The notes under the pieces: model-generated | Databases searched by the model: none | What the model was told of the DNA's origin: nothing | Seen by the model: the letters and a program-made list of their open reading frames with translations, nothing else | Source: Bacteroidota bacterium | GTDB taxonomy: Bacteria; Bacteroidota; Bacteroidia; Flavobacteriales; Weeksellaceae | Direction: 5' to 3' | Length of the DNA stretch: 64,000 bases | NCBI GenBank assembly: GCA_023386965.1 | Contig: JAEWIR010000032.1 | Coordinates: 55,337 to 119,336, forward strand | Shown here: piece after piece, positions 42,817 through 51,790 of the stretch | How the letters are laid out: the number at the start of each line of letters is the position of its first letter | How positions within the stretch are numbered: position 1 is the first letter of the stretch | Translations under genes and position numbers: made by a program

Positions 42817-43605
42817 ATGATTCACCAGTTAGCAGCCGTAGATAAGCGCGCAAGAATTAAGAAAAATGTGATTGTTGAACCTTTCACAACCATCGCCGGC
42901 GATGTAGAGATTGGTGAAGGTACCTGGATAGGACCTAATGTGACCATCATGGATGGCGCACGCATCGGCAAAAACTGCCGTATTTTTCCCGGAACTGTGA
43001 TATCTGCCGTTCCTCAGGACCTTAAGTTCGACGGCGAGGATACTCAGGTCATCATCGGCGACGGTACCACCATCCGCGAATCGGTGACCATTAACCGCGG
43101 TACCAAGGCACTTGGATATACCAAATTAGGCAACGACTGCCTTATTATGGCCACGTCACATATCGCCCATGACTGCATTATTGGGAATAATGTGATCATC
43201 GTGAACGGTTGCGGTATTGCCGGCCATGTGGAAATTGGTGATCATACCGTGGTTGGAGGACTTTCCGCCATTCACCAGTTCGGGAAAGTAGGCAAGCATG
43301 TCATGATTTCCGGCGGAACGCTGGTACGTAAGGATATTCCGTCGTACATCAAGGTGGCACGTGAGCCTATGTCTTATGCCGGCATCAATTCTGTGGGCCT
43401 CCGAAGAAGAGGTTTCACCAATGAAAAGATTTTTGAGATTCAGAAAATTTACCGTTATCTCTACCAAATGAAGATGAATGTTTCTCAGGCCGTCAGCCTC
43501 ATTGAAAAAGAGATGCTCCCCACCGTGGAGCGTGATGAGATCCTGGAGTTCATTAAAAATTCGCCGCGCGGTATTGTGAAAGGGTACGGCACCGGCAAGG
43601 AATAG
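42817..43605 (+). CDS. lpxA: acyl-ACP--UDP-N-acetylglucosamine O-acyltransferase
   Basis: 262 residues. MIHQLAAVDKRARIKKNVIVEPF begins a left-handed beta helix; the catalytic His is in ATSHIAHDCIIGNN near residue 122, the GCGIAGHVEIGD turn follows, and the C-terminal helical domain runs from about 195. It performs the first acylation of lipid A. The start codon is directly after the lpxC-fabZ stop, so the two are translated together. efp follows after 65 bases. Confidence 0.95.
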   Translation: MIHQLAAVDKRARIKKNVIVEPFTTIAGDVEIGEGTWIGPNVTIMDGARIGKNCRIFPGTVISAVPQDLKFDGEDTQVIIGDGTTIRESVTINRGTKALGYTKLGNDCLIMATSHIAHDCIIGNNVIIVNGCGIAGHVEIGDHTVVGGLSAIHQFGKVGKHVMISGGTLVRKDIPSYIKVAREPMSYAGINSVGLRRRGFTNEKIFEIQKIYRYLYQMKMNVSQAVSLIEKEMLPTVERDEILEFIKNSPRGIVKGYGTGKE

Positions 43606-43670
43606 AAAAATTTAACAAAAACAATAAAACAGCGAGGTGATCATTTCATCTTCAATAACCTAAACAACTG

Positions 43671-44234
43671 ATGGCTACAAGCAACGATATTAAAAAAGGA
43701 ATGTGCATTGAATTCAGTAATGATATCTTTAAAATCATTGAATTTCTACACGTTAAACCAGGAAAGGGACCGGCATTCGTAAGGACTAAAATGAAATCTG
43801 TAACGAACGGTAAAGTCCTTGAAAACACATTTTCCGCAGGTCACAAAATTGACGAAGTAAAGGTGATCACCCGTAAATTCCAGTATCTGTATGAGGATGA
43901 TAACGGTTACCACTTTATGAACAATGACGATTTTGCACAGATTTACCTTGATAAGGAAATGATTGAGAATGCGCAGTTCATGAAAGCAGGCGAGGAGGTA
44001 ACCATTATCCTTAAAGATGTTGATGAGACTCCGCTTTCTGCCGAAATCCCTCCAACCGTTTTCCTGGATGTTGTGGAAGCAGATCCCGGCGTGAAAGGAA
44101 ATACCGCCACCAATGCACTTAAGAATGCTATCGTAGAAACCGGCGCCCGTGTGATGGTACCGCTTTTCATCGAAGCAGGGGACAAAATTAAAGTGAATAC
44201 GGAAGACGGCACTTATCTGGAGCGCGTTAAGTAA
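43671..44234 (+). CDS. efp: elongation factor P
   Basis: 187 residues with the three-domain EF-P fold. The exposed loop at HVKPGKGPAFVRTK (Lys32 in the tip) is where many bacteria modify EF-P; no modification gene is seen in this window. TYLERVK at the C-terminus is the usual end of domain III. EF-P relieves ribosome stalling at proline runs. It is embedded in the lpx cluster between lpxA and the second lpxD-like gene, which probably reflects operon history rather than function. Confidence 0.95.
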   Translation: MATSNDIKKGMCIEFSNDIFKIIEFLHVKPGKGPAFVRTKMKSVTNGKVLENTFSAGHKIDEVKVITRKFQYLYEDDNGYHFMNNDDFAQIYLDKEMIENAQFMKAGEEVTIILKDVDETPLSAEIPPTVFLDVVEADPGVKGNTATNALKNAIVETGARVMVPLFIEAGDKIKVNTEDGTYLERVK

Positions 44235-44282
44235 CCGCTTTAGCTTTTTAAGATTTGCCGGATTCAAAGTCAAAACTGATAA

Positions 44283-45182
44283 ATGACATTTAACAAACCT
44301 CAGACTTTAGGAGATATTGCAAAGCTGACCGGCGCCCGAATGGTGGGCGATGCGGACTTTGCAGTGTACGGAACCAACGAGATTCACCGCGTGAAAAACG
44401 GTGAGATCGTTTTCGTGAACCATCCCAAATATTACGATGCGGCACTCAATTCGCCGGCAACCGTCATCCTTATTGATAAAGAGGTGGAATGTCCGCCCGG
44501 CAAGGTTCTGCTGATTTCAGACGATCCGTTTCGGGATTTCAATGTCATCAATACACATTTCACGAAAATCTCTAACTTTCAGGAAGAACTTCATGACATT
44601 GAGGTAGGCGAGGGTACACGTATCCACCCGACTGCAGTACTCGGTAATGAGATCCGGATCGGTAAAAATTGCATAATATATCCTAATGTGGTCATTGGCG
44701 ACCGCACTGTTATCGGCGATAATGTAATTATACAGGCCAATACGGTCCTGGGTGGGGACGCTTTTTATTACAGGAAACTGAACGGTAATTATGACAGGCT
44801 TATATCGGTCGGTAATGTGGTGATAGAAGACCGCGTTGAAATCGGTAACAACTGCAGCATTGACCGCGGAGTTACAGATTCTACCATCATTGGTGAAGGC
44901 TCTGTCTTGGACAATCAGATCCAGATCGGTCACGATACGGTGATTGGAAAGCGGGTACTCATTGCCTCACAAACCGGGATTGCGGGTTGCTGCATCATCG
45001 AGGACGATGTAACTGTTTGGGGTCAGGTAGGTATGGCTTCCGGCGTACGTGTGGCCTCCGGAACAGTTCTTCTTGCAAAATCCGGTGTGAACCGGGACTT
45101 GCCGAAAGGGACTTACTTTGGGCCCCTGGCAGAGGAATTCAGGCAGTATTTAAGGAAAGAGGTAAAAATTAAAAATTTATAA
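44283..45182 (+). CDS. second LpxD-like acyltransferase
   Basis: 299 residues. Same architecture as LpxD but shorter: a small N-terminal domain, then hexapeptide repeats (IGDNVIIQANTVLGGDAFYY) and GHDTVIGKRVLIASQTGIAGC near residue 220, where a histidine occupies the catalytic position. It could be a second N-acyltransferase with a different chain length or act on another UDP-sugar. Family-level call only; the presence of two LpxD-like genes in one cluster is common in Bacteroidota. Spaced 48 bases after efp on the same strand. Confidence 0.85.
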   Translation: MTFNKPQTLGDIAKLTGARMVGDADFAVYGTNEIHRVKNGEIVFVNHPKYYDAALNSPATVILIDKEVECPPGKVLLISDDPFRDFNVINTHFTKISNFQEELHDIEVGEGTRIHPTAVLGNEIRIGKNCIIYPNVVIGDRTVIGDNVIIQANTVLGGDAFYYRKLNGNYDRLISVGNVVIEDRVEIGNNCSIDRGVTDSTIIGEGSVLDNQIQIGHDTVIGKRVLIASQTGIAGCCIIEDDVTVWGQVGMASGVRVASGTVLLAKSGVNRDLPKGTYFGPLAEEFRQYLRKEVKIKNL

Positions 45183-45260
45183 GAGCCCTGTATCCGATAA
45201 TCCATTGGTATCATCAGGCAAAATAGTCGAAAACACCGCAAAAAAGTCAATTTTATTGAG

Positions 45261-45268
45261 TATTTTTG
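45261..45268 (+). promoter_or_regulatory. -7 box (TATTTTTG) for sucD
   Basis: Matches TAnnTTTG, 39 bases before the sucD ATG in a 125-base gap, which suggests sucD is transcribed separately from the lpx cluster. Confidence 0.4.
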
Positions 45269-45307
45269 TGTGTCCAAAATAACAAGTAATTAATTAAACA
45301 ATATAAC

Positions 45308-46180
45308 ATGTCAGTATTAGTAAACAAAGATTCTAAAGTAATCGTACAGGGCTTTACAGGGAATGAAGGGACTTTCCATGCACAACAGATGATTGAGTAC
45401 GGAACCAACGTCGTTGGAGGCGTTACTCCGGGTAAAGGTGGTTCTGAGCATTTGGGAAAACCGGTTTTTAATACCGTTGCCGAAACTGTAGAAAAAGCAG
45501 GTGCTGATGTTTCAATCATCTTTGTACCGCCGGCGTTTGCTGCTGATGCGATTATGGAAGCTGCTGAAGCAGGTATCAAAGTAATCGTTTGTATTACTGA
45601 AGGTATTCCTGTTGCTGATATGGTGAAAGTGAAATCTTACCTTGCTGACAAAGACTGCCGTCTGATCGGGCCTAACTGCCCTGGAATCATCACTTCTGAT
45701 GAGGCTAAAATAGGTATCATGCCAGGTTTCGTTTTCAAGAAAGGTAAAGTGGGAATCGTTTCCAAGTCAGGAACGCTGACGTACGAAGCTGCTGACCAGG
45801 TGGTGAAAGCCGGTTACGGTGTATCTACCGCTATCGGTATCGGTGGTGACCCAATCATTGGGACAACTACAAGAGAAGCGCTGGAACTTTTCATCAACGA
45901 CCCGGAAACTGAAGCAGTGGTGATGATCGGTGAAATCGGCGGTAACCTGGAAGCTGAAGCTGCCAGATGGTACAAAGCAAGCGGTTCTACAAAGCCGGTT
46001 GTAGGTTTCATCGCAGGTCAAACTGCTCCTAAGGGTAGAACAATGGGCCACGCAGGTGCAATTGTTGGTGGTGACGAAGATACTGCACAGGCTAAAATGG
46101 CCATTATGCGTGAGAACGGTATTAATGTAGTAGATTCTCCTGCAGATATCGGTGTTACTGTAGCTAAAGTTCTGGGTTAA
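45308..46180 (+). CDS. sucD: succinate--CoA ligase [ADP-forming] alpha subunit
   Basis: 290 residues. CoA-binding GFTGNEGTFHAQQMIEYGT near residue 15, the ITEGIPVADM block near 98, and the phosphohistidine in KGRTMGHAGAIVGG near 245 identify the alpha subunit. It needs SucC, which is not in this window, to interconvert succinyl-CoA and succinate with ATP formation. It has its own -7 box and terminator. Codon use is clean and strongly biased, as expected for a highly expressed TCA gene. Confidence 0.96.
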   Translation: MSVLVNKDSKVIVQGFTGNEGTFHAQQMIEYGTNVVGGVTPGKGGSEHLGKPVFNTVAETVEKAGADVSIIFVPPAFAADAIMEAAEAGIKVIVCITEGIPVADMVKVKSYLADKDCRLIGPNCPGIITSDEAKIGIMPGFVFKKGKVGIVSKSGTLTYEAADQVVKAGYGVSTAIGIGGDPIIGTTTREALELFINDPETEAVVMIGEIGGNLEAEAARWYKASGSTKPVVGFIAGQTAPKGRTMGHAGAIVGGDEDTAQAKMAIMRENGINVVDSPADIGVTVAKVLG

Positions 46181-46200
46181 TAAACCTTAGTCATAAATAT

Positions 46201-46232
46201 AAAGACTGTTCCTTTGGGCGCAGTCTTTTTTT
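46201..46232 (+). terminator. intrinsic terminator of sucD
   Basis: An 8-bp stem (46201-46208 with 46221-46228) with a T7-8 run. Confidence 0.75.
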
Positions 46233-46251
46233 GTTGATGAATTCATACCGG

Positions 46252-46578
46252 TTAATTCATGCGTTCAAAAAGATGTTTCTCGCTCCACTGCAGGATGTTT
46301 TGAAGTACAGGAATAAGGTCACGTCCTTTTTCCGTAATGCGGTAGTGATAAATCAGTTTATTGGTTTCACTGTTCGTTTTCGTAAGGAGCTGCTGGTTGA
46401 CCAGTTTATCCAGCCGCTGGGAAAGGGTATTGGTCGCGATTCCTTCCTCCATCTTGGAAAGTTCGCCGAAAGTTGTCTTACCGTAAAATGCAATGTCGCG
46501 CAGGATGAGCAGGGTCCATTTATCTCCAAAAACATCGAGGCCCCGGGCCAGCGGGCAAAGCGAACGGTAATTCTTCAT
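46252..46578 (-). CDS. HxlR-family transcriptional regulator
   Basis: 108 residues, a compact winged helix. The N-terminal Cys in NYRSLCPLARGLDVFGDKW followed by LLILRDIAFYGKTTFGEL (recognition region) and the FPRM-like TNTLSQRLDKLV segment are HxlR marks. The cysteine may sense redox or electrophiles in this family. It lies downstream of the cat/pca operon on the same strand but about 220 bases from pcaF, so a role in that pathway is possible but unproven. Confidence 0.9.
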   Translation of the reverse strand: MKNYRSLCPLARGLDVFGDKWTLLILRDIAFYGKTTFGELSKMEEGIATNTLSQRLDKLVNQQLLTKTNSETNKLIYHYRITEKGRDLIPVLQNILQWSEKHLFERMN

Positions 46579-46744
46579 AATATGCTGTTAGTTAAGTAAA
46601 GCTAATAAATTTTACGGTAATCAGCTAAACTTACTATACTGAAAAGAGGAAAAGGGCCTGTGTAAATTCCGGAAAATTGGTTGCTGCACTGTCTTCTGTC
46701 TGTACGTCCTGTAACTTATTAAGCTAGATAAGATTAGTAAAATG

Positions 46745-46778
46745 AAAAATGGGTGCAGAAAATTCTGCACCCATTTTT
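46745..46778 (-). terminator. intrinsic terminator of the cat/pca operon
   Basis: A near-perfect palindrome (46745-46760 with 46763-46778; about 14 usable pairs) ending in T5 on the minus strand, 20 bases after the pcaF stop. Confidence 0.8.
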
Positions 46779-46797
46779 ATTTCTCGATCTGGTTGTT

Positions 46798-48015
46798 TTA
46801 TACATTTACGTTCTCCAGGATCATGGCATATCCCTGTCCCACACCGATACACATGGTGGCCAGCGCATATTTCTTACCGGTTTTGTTCAATTCCAGTGCC
46901 GCGGAATAAGTAATCCTCGCGCCGCTCATTCCCAGCGGATGGCCCAGGGCGATGGCCCCTCCGTTCACGTTAACACGCTGATCATCGCTGGCTATTCCTA
47001 ATTCCTTGAGGCAGGCGATGCTCTGTGCAGCGAAAGCTTCATTCAATTCAATCAGGTCTATATCTTCAAGGGTTAGTCCCGCTCTTTTCAAAGCCAGTTT
47101 GGTAGCCTCCACGGGACCGATTCCCATAATGCGCGGCTCCACACCTACCACGGCTGAACTTACAATTCTCGCCAGTGGGTTCAAGCCATAGTTGCGGGTA
47201 GCTTCGCCGGAAGCGATCAGTACCGCTGCGGCACCATCGTTCAATCCGGAAGCATTACCGGCAGTCACAGAACCGTTTTCTTTAACGAAAGCAGGTTTCA
47301 GTTTGGCCAAAACTTCAAGAGACGTATTGGGCTTGATGAATTCATCCGTATTCACCACTACCGGTTCGCCTTTACGCTGCGGTATGATGATATCGGTAAT
47401 TTCTTCTGCTAATCTTCCGCTTTCACGTGCTTTTGAAGCTTTCATCTGTGAATTCAGCGCAAACTGATCCTGCTCCTCTCTTGTTATGGAATACATTTCT
47501 GCCAGATTTTCAGCAGTTTTACCCATTGCTTCGGTGCCGAATATCCTGGCCATTTCCGGGTTAATGAATCTCCAGCCAAAACTGGAATCGTACATTTTCT
47601 GGTCGGTCGCAAATGAACCTTCAGCTTTGGAAAGTACAAAAGGTGCCCGAGACATACCCTCTACACCACCGGCTATAAATACATCGCCTTCACCCGAGCG
47701 TATGGCCCTCATCGCCTGTACCACGGCACTCATGCCGGAAGCACAGAGTCTGTTTACGGTTTCACCCGGAACCGTAACCGGTAAACCTGCTAAAAGCAGT
47801 GACATCCTCGCGATATTCCGGTTGTCCTCGCCGGCCTGGTTGGCACAGCCTATAATAACATCATCAATTTTATCCGCCGGCAATCCTGGATTTTTCTCCA
47901 TTAAACCTTTTATTACGGATGCCATTAAATCATCGGTTCTTACCTCCGCCAGGCTGCCCTTGAAATTTCCGATCGCGCTTCGGGTACCGTCAATAATATA
48001 TGCTTCTTTATTCAT
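46798..48015 (-). CDS. pcaF: 3-oxoadipyl-CoA thiolase
   Basis: 405 residues, thiolase fold. Nucleophilic Cys in NRLCASGMSAV near residue 91, GHPLGMSGAR near 360 and the second Cys in ATMCIGVGQG near 390. Length, EGMSRAPFV and DSSFGWRF blocks match PcaF/PaaJ-type thiolases, and the operon ends a catechol pathway, so it should split 3-oxoadipyl-CoA into succinyl-CoA and acetyl-CoA. Last gene of the operon (46798-53207), separated from the broken FUSC gene by about 70 bases. Confidence 0.92.
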   Translation of the reverse strand: MNKEAYIIDGTRSAIGNFKGSLAEVRTDDLMASVIKGLMEKNPGLPADKIDDVIIGCANQAGEDNRNIARMSLLLAGLPVTVPGETVNRLCASGMSAVVQAMRAIRSGEGDVFIAGGVEGMSRAPFVLSKAEGSFATDQKMYDSSFGWRFINPEMARIFGTEAMGKTAENLAEMYSITREEQDQFALNSQMKASKARESGRLAEEITDIIIPQRKGEPVVVNTDEFIKPNTSLEVLAKLKPAFVKENGSVTAGNASGLNDGAAAVLIASGEATRNYGLNPLARIVSSAVVGVEPRIMGIGPVEATKLALKRAGLTLEDIDLIELNEAFAAQSIACLKELGIASDDQRVNVNGGAIALGHPLGMSGARITYSAALELNKTGKKYALATMCIGVGQGYAMILENVNV

Positions 48016-48086
48016 TTTACAGTTCTTTTTTTGAGGTTAAAAAGATACGGATTTTTAATTTTTCTGCTGTTTTCGCTTAACCGCCG

Positions 48087-48610
48087 CTATCTTAAGAGTT
48101 TATATTCAATAAGAAGCAGACGTTTGTGCGCCAACTTAATGATATAGGCTGTTATCAGCGTGATAAGCAGACCGGTTACGCAGCCGGCAAGGACGCTTAG
48201 GAACCGGTCTATAGGTGCCATGAAGCCTTCATTCGGCTTCTCAATAAGGATAATTATTATAGCAACCACGGCAGTGCGGTCAACAGTAAGCAGATTGAAA
48301 AGACGGCACGGGATGGCTGCCAAAGTAATTGCTGCCACCACCTTGTAATATGTGCCAAACGGTAGGTACACCGGCAGAAAACCGGAAAAGGCGTAATGAG
48401 GTTGGCTTTTACCCTTTCTAATGACAGCCTCCGGGTATCCTTCCCTTCCGGCAATATTAAAAGCACGATGGAAAGAAGTGCCCAAAACAGGTCGAATCGC
48501 GGAAAAGTGAGCATTAAAAAGTATCCCACACTGAAGCCGATGATACACCGCAGGATATAAATTACAGTGGGTGAAAACATTGCTTTCCTCACTTTCCTGA
48601 AGGTGGTCAT
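48087..48610 (-). pseudogene. frame-broken FUSC-like membrane protein inside the cat/pca operon
   Basis: Two overlapping minus-strand frames together form one protein. The first starts at 48610 (MTTFRKVRKAMF...) with two transmembrane segments and reads to ANLITPF; the second carries SGFLPVYLPFGTYYKVVAA and two more hydrophobic segments down to 48087. The switch falls at the T4 run opposite 48386-48389; one extra T restores ITPFSGFLPVYL. The joined ~174-residue product looks like a small FUSC/aromatic-acid-exporter-type membrane domain. Its ATG overlaps the pcaIJ stop (ATGA), so it belongs to the operon. It may be an aromatic acid efflux remnant; family call moderate. Confidence 0.65.
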
Positions 48611-49956
48611 GCTAACAGGTCTTCCTTAAAGGTTGCCGCGGTCTTTTGCCGGACTTCCTCCAGCGTAGCTCCGGGCATTATTTCTGTTAAAGTAAGTTGC
48701 TCCTCAACAAACCGGAAAACGGCGAGATCGGTAATCAGTACATCAACTGCTTTTAAAGCGGTTAAGGGCAAATCGCAGTCCTGAACAATCTTGGATGTGC
48801 CGTCTCTTTCGGTATGCATCATCGTAATAATCAGTTTTTTGGCACCTGAAGCCAGGTCCATCGCTCCACCAACACCTAACAGCGGCTCGCCGGGAACCGC
48901 CCAGTTGGCCAGATTGCCCGCAGCGTCAACCTGCAGACCGCCCATAACTGCCGTATCTACATGTCCGCCGCGAATCATGGCAAAGGAGTCGGTACTGTCG
49001 AAGTAAGAAGTTCCGGGCAGGGCCGTGACAGGTATTTTTCCTGCATTCACCGGGTAATCCATCGCTCCGCCACCGTCCCCGGGTGCGGGACCCACGCCCA
49101 GCATACCGTTTTCCGTGTGCAGGATCACACCGTGCTCAGGTGTAATCAGGTCAGCAACCAGTGTAGGAATGCCAATGCCCAGGTTCACCACATCACCTTT
49201 CTGAAGCTCGGCCAGTGCGCGACGGGCCATATTCATTCTTTTCTCAGAAACTACCTTTGATTTGCTTACCGAAGCCGAACTGCCAAGTTCCTCTAAAGTT
49301 GTATGAGCCTTTACCAAATAGTCAATATAGCAGCCCTGGGTGTGAATATTCTCTGCGGCAATTTCACCTACAGCTACTATTTCTTCCACTTCAGCAATTA
49401 CCAGATCGGCTGCAGTTGCAAAAGCACGGTTAAAATTCTGCTCCGTCATCCGGTACTGCAGATTTCCGGCCGTATCCGCCTGCCAGGCGCGTATAAAAGC
49501 TACGTTTCCGCGAATTGCGGGCACGAACACCATCTCTTTTCCGTTGATAAATTTGGTTTCTTTGCCCTCGGCAATGGCTGTCCCTGCGGAGGTTGCTGTA
49601 TAGAAGCCACCGATGCCGGCGCCCCCGGCACGTACCGCTTCGGCCAGAGTTCCCTGAGGGATAAGTTCATACTCCACCTTTCCTTCCTGTGCGGCTTTTA
49701 CAGCTTCGGGATTGGAGGTGAAAAAGGAGCCGATCATTTTTCGTATCTGTCCGTTCCTAAGGAGTCGGCCTCCGCCCAAACCGGGTTCCCCTACATTGTT
49801 GCCAATGAAGGTGAGGTCTTTAATTGAAGTCTCCGCCAGGGCATGCATAAGGTGCACCGGATTGCCCGTCATGCCGAAGCCACCCTGCAGCAAGTTATCG
49901 CCGTCCTTTACGAAGGCTGCAGCTTCGCGCGGCGTTATTTGGGGTACATTTTTCAT
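48607..49956 (-). CDS. pcaIJ: fused CoA-transferase (3-oxoadipate CoA-transferase alpha+beta)
   Basis: 449 residues, alpha and beta subunits of a family I CoA-transferase in one chain. The alpha half has GDNLLQGGFGMTGNPVHL and GGAGIGGFYTATSAGT (residues about 110-125). The beta half starts near 240 with MARRALAELQKGDVVNLGIG, and the catalytic Glu lies in HTENGMLGVGP near 283. Context between pcaD and pcaF assigns 3-oxoadipate activation with succinyl-CoA; sequence alone also fits 3-oxoacid (SCOT-type) or butyrate/acetoacetate transferases. Most PcaI/PcaJ are separate proteins, so the fusion is notable. Confidence 0.88.
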   Translation of the reverse strand: MKNVPQITPREAAAFVKDGDNLLQGGFGMTGNPVHLMHALAETSIKDLTFIGNNVGEPGLGGGRLLRNGQIRKMIGSFFTSNPEAVKAAQEGKVEYELIPQGTLAEAVRAGGAGIGGFYTATSAGTAIAEGKETKFINGKEMVFVPAIRGNVAFIRAWQADTAGNLQYRMTEQNFNRAFATAADLVIAEVEEIVAVGEIAAENIHTQGCYIDYLVKAHTTLEELGSSASVSKSKVVSEKRMNMARRALAELQKGDVVNLGIGIPTLVADLITPEHGVILHTENGMLGVGPAPGDGGGAMDYPVNAGKIPVTALPGTSYFDSTDSFAMIRGGHVDTAVMGGLQVDAAGNLANWAVPGEPLLGVGGAMDLASGAKKLIITMMHTERDGTSKIVQDCDLPLTALKAVDVLITDLAVFRFVEEQLTLTEIMPGATLEEVRQKTAATFKEDLLA

Positions 49957-49987
49957 AAATTCTTAATTAGGTTTTATCTTCAGCTGA

Positions 49988-50764
49988 TCACTGAAGGAAG
50001 CGCAAGACGGCTTCATTGAACTCTGCCGGTCTTTCATATGCCGACAGATGCCGCGCATTAAGGATGACCAACTCTGAATTCCTTATTTGTTGCTGCATGA
50101 TTCGGGCTTCATCGGCGGTAGTCACCGGATCTTCACTACCCGCTACAAGCAGCACCCGTTTATCAATCTGTTCAAGCTTCTCCCGGAAATTCGCGTCGCG
50201 CACCATGGCACAATTGGACTGGTATCCTTCGGGAGAAGTCTGCATAAAATCTTTGATCACTGAATTTACCCTGTGTTCCTGCTCCCGGATAAATCCATCG
50301 GTAAACCATTTTGGAGCGGTATTTTCTGCGACAGGGACCAAACCTGCACGCCGTACGAGGTCAATTCTTTTGTTCCAGCTTTCTTTCGTTCCAATTTTAG
50401 GCGAGGTGTTGCAGAGGATTACTTTTTCGATCCTGGATCCACCGTTTAAGGCGAGCCACTGTCCGATAAGCCCACCCATAGACAGACCGCAGAAATGAAA
50501 ATGGGTAATCCCCAGTTGCGCGGTGAGTTGCAGCACATCGGAACCAAGGAATTCAGCGGAATATTCGCCAGGTGTGGTTTCACTTTGTCCGTGTCCGCGG
50601 GTATCATAAAAGAATAGGTTAAAGTGGGCGCGAAGTGCTTCTTCCTGTCCGGCCCACATGCTGTGCTGTGTACCCAGTGAGTTGGAGAAAACCAGGGTTT
50701 CCTTCTTTCCGCTGTCAATCAGTTTGTAAAAGAGTTCTGCACCGTTTATCTTTATTTTAGGCAT
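49988..50764 (-). CDS. pcaD: 3-oxoadipate enol-lactonase (alpha/beta hydrolase)
   Basis: 258 residues, alpha/beta-hydrolase fold. Oxyanion-side FSNSLGTQHSMWAGQ near residue 27, nucleophile elbow FCGLSMGGLIGQ near 93 with the Ser, acid Asp in VLLVAGSEDPVTTADEA near 208 and the terminal His in NARHLSAYERP near 240. FYDTRGHGQSE near 52 is typical of PcaD. It hydrolyses 3-oxoadipate enol-lactone to 3-oxoadipate. Operon position between catA and pcaIJ supports the assignment. Confidence 0.92.
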   Translation of the reverse strand: MPKIKINGAELFYKLIDSGKKETLVFSNSLGTQHSMWAGQEEALRAHFNLFFYDTRGHGQSETTPGEYSAEFLGSDVLQLTAQLGITHFHFCGLSMGGLIGQWLALNGGSRIEKVILCNTSPKIGTKESWNKRIDLVRRAGLVPVAENTAPKWFTDGFIREQEHRVNSVIKDFMQTSPEGYQSNCAMVRDANFREKLEQIDKRVLLVAGSEDPVTTADEARIMQQQIRNSELVILNARHLSAYERPAEFNEAVLRFLQ

Positions 50765-50832
50765 TATCGTATTTTATAAAGCCAAAACCCTGCATTCTGA
50801 AATGTAGAGTTTTGAAACTGTTAGTTCACAAA

Positions 50833-51768
50833 TTATGTTGTTTGGTAGGCAGCCCGTTTGCGGTTATTTTCGCCTTTGTCGGGCGCAGCCGTTTCGCGGA
50901 TGACCGAGAAGTTGAATTCAGCATGTGCGTAAGGCTCTTTTTCAAAACCGTTTGCTTCAGCTTCCTCCGCGGTATGTCTTGTAATATGCGGTACCAGTTC
51001 TTCACGCGTGGCGAAAGCAAAATCGTCGTAGGTTAGCGGATCTCCTTCTATATTTATTTGCGTGGTCAGTTTCCGGTAATCCGGATGGGTTACAAAAAAA
51101 TGAATATGTGCCGGTCTTGCACCATGTCTTCCCAGCATCGTCATCAAACGCTCCGAAGGCGTTCCGGGCGGGCAGGCATAGCCCGGAGGAAGTACCGTTT
51201 TAAATCTGTATTTTCCATCAGCACCGATCCGGATGGCTCTGCGAAAATTAAAGGCCGACTGGCTGGTATCAAAATATGAATACATGCCGTTGCCGTTGCA
51301 GTGCCAAACTTCCAGCAAAGCTCCTTCTACAGGGTTTCCATCGGTATCTTTCACTTCACCTTCCATATAAAATCTTTCCAGATGCCGGTTCTCTTCAGGA
51401 TCATTTTCAAGTTCTGCATAGGAATCGGATTCCGGGGAGCCGGCTACGTATAAGGGGCCTTCTATCGTACGCGGGGTAACACCCTCGATACCGGCCAGCT
51501 GATCTGCATGATCTTCCATAACATCCATAAAATGTTCAATGCCGGTTCCGGCGAAAATGAGTCCCCATTGGTTGGTTTCACCGATCTCTCTGAGGAAATC
51601 TGCGGCATGCCACATCTCTTCGGAAGTAATGTTAAGGTCTACCATCGCATAAAACAGATCTTTCAGCAATCTGTTCGTTATTTCCTTTACACGCGGGTTT
51701 CCCTGACCTTCCTTTTCTTTGGAAATGATCTTTGCCAAAACCTCATCTATCTGTTCTCTTGTCATCAT
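50833..51768 (-). CDS. catA: catechol 1,2-dioxygenase (intradiol, Fe3+)
   Basis: 311 residues. The N-terminal helical linker domain (about 1-90) is followed by the intradiol catalytic barrel. The iron ligands are visible: Tyr in IEGPLYVAGSP near 106, Tyr in LPPGYACPPGTP near 200, and two His in ARPAHIHFFV near 221. It opens catechol between the hydroxyls to cis,cis-muconate. The C-terminus is 10-20 residues longer and basic. Gene order catB-catC-catA upstream of pcaD fits a catechol branch. A two-residue MM start precedes TREQIDEVL. Confidence 0.95.
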   Translation of the reverse strand: MMTREQIDEVLAKIISKEKEGQGNPRVKEITNRLLKDLFYAMVDLNITSEEMWHAADFLREIGETNQWGLIFAGTGIEHFMDVMEDHADQLAGIEGVTPRTIEGPLYVAGSPESDSYAELENDPEENRHLERFYMEGEVKDTDGNPVEGALLEVWHCNGNGMYSYFDTSQSAFNFRRAIRIGADGKYRFKTVLPPGYACPPGTPSERLMTMLGRHGARPAHIHFFVTHPDYRKLTTQINIEGDPLTYDDFAFATREELVPHITRHTAEEAEANGFEKEPYAHAEFNFSVIRETAAPDKGENNRKRAAYQTT

Positions 51769-51790
51769 AATTATCTTGTTTTAGTGTTAC

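Noticed and set aside
48257..48548. Two overlapping, separate membrane-protein genes
   Set aside because: The two frames make one FUSC-like protein when a single base is added; neither makes a sensible protein alone.
48607..49956. Ketone-body (SCOT-type) assignment for the fused CoA-transferase
   Set aside because: Sequence alone allows it, but location between pcaD and pcaF favours 3-oxoadipate; kept only as an alternative.
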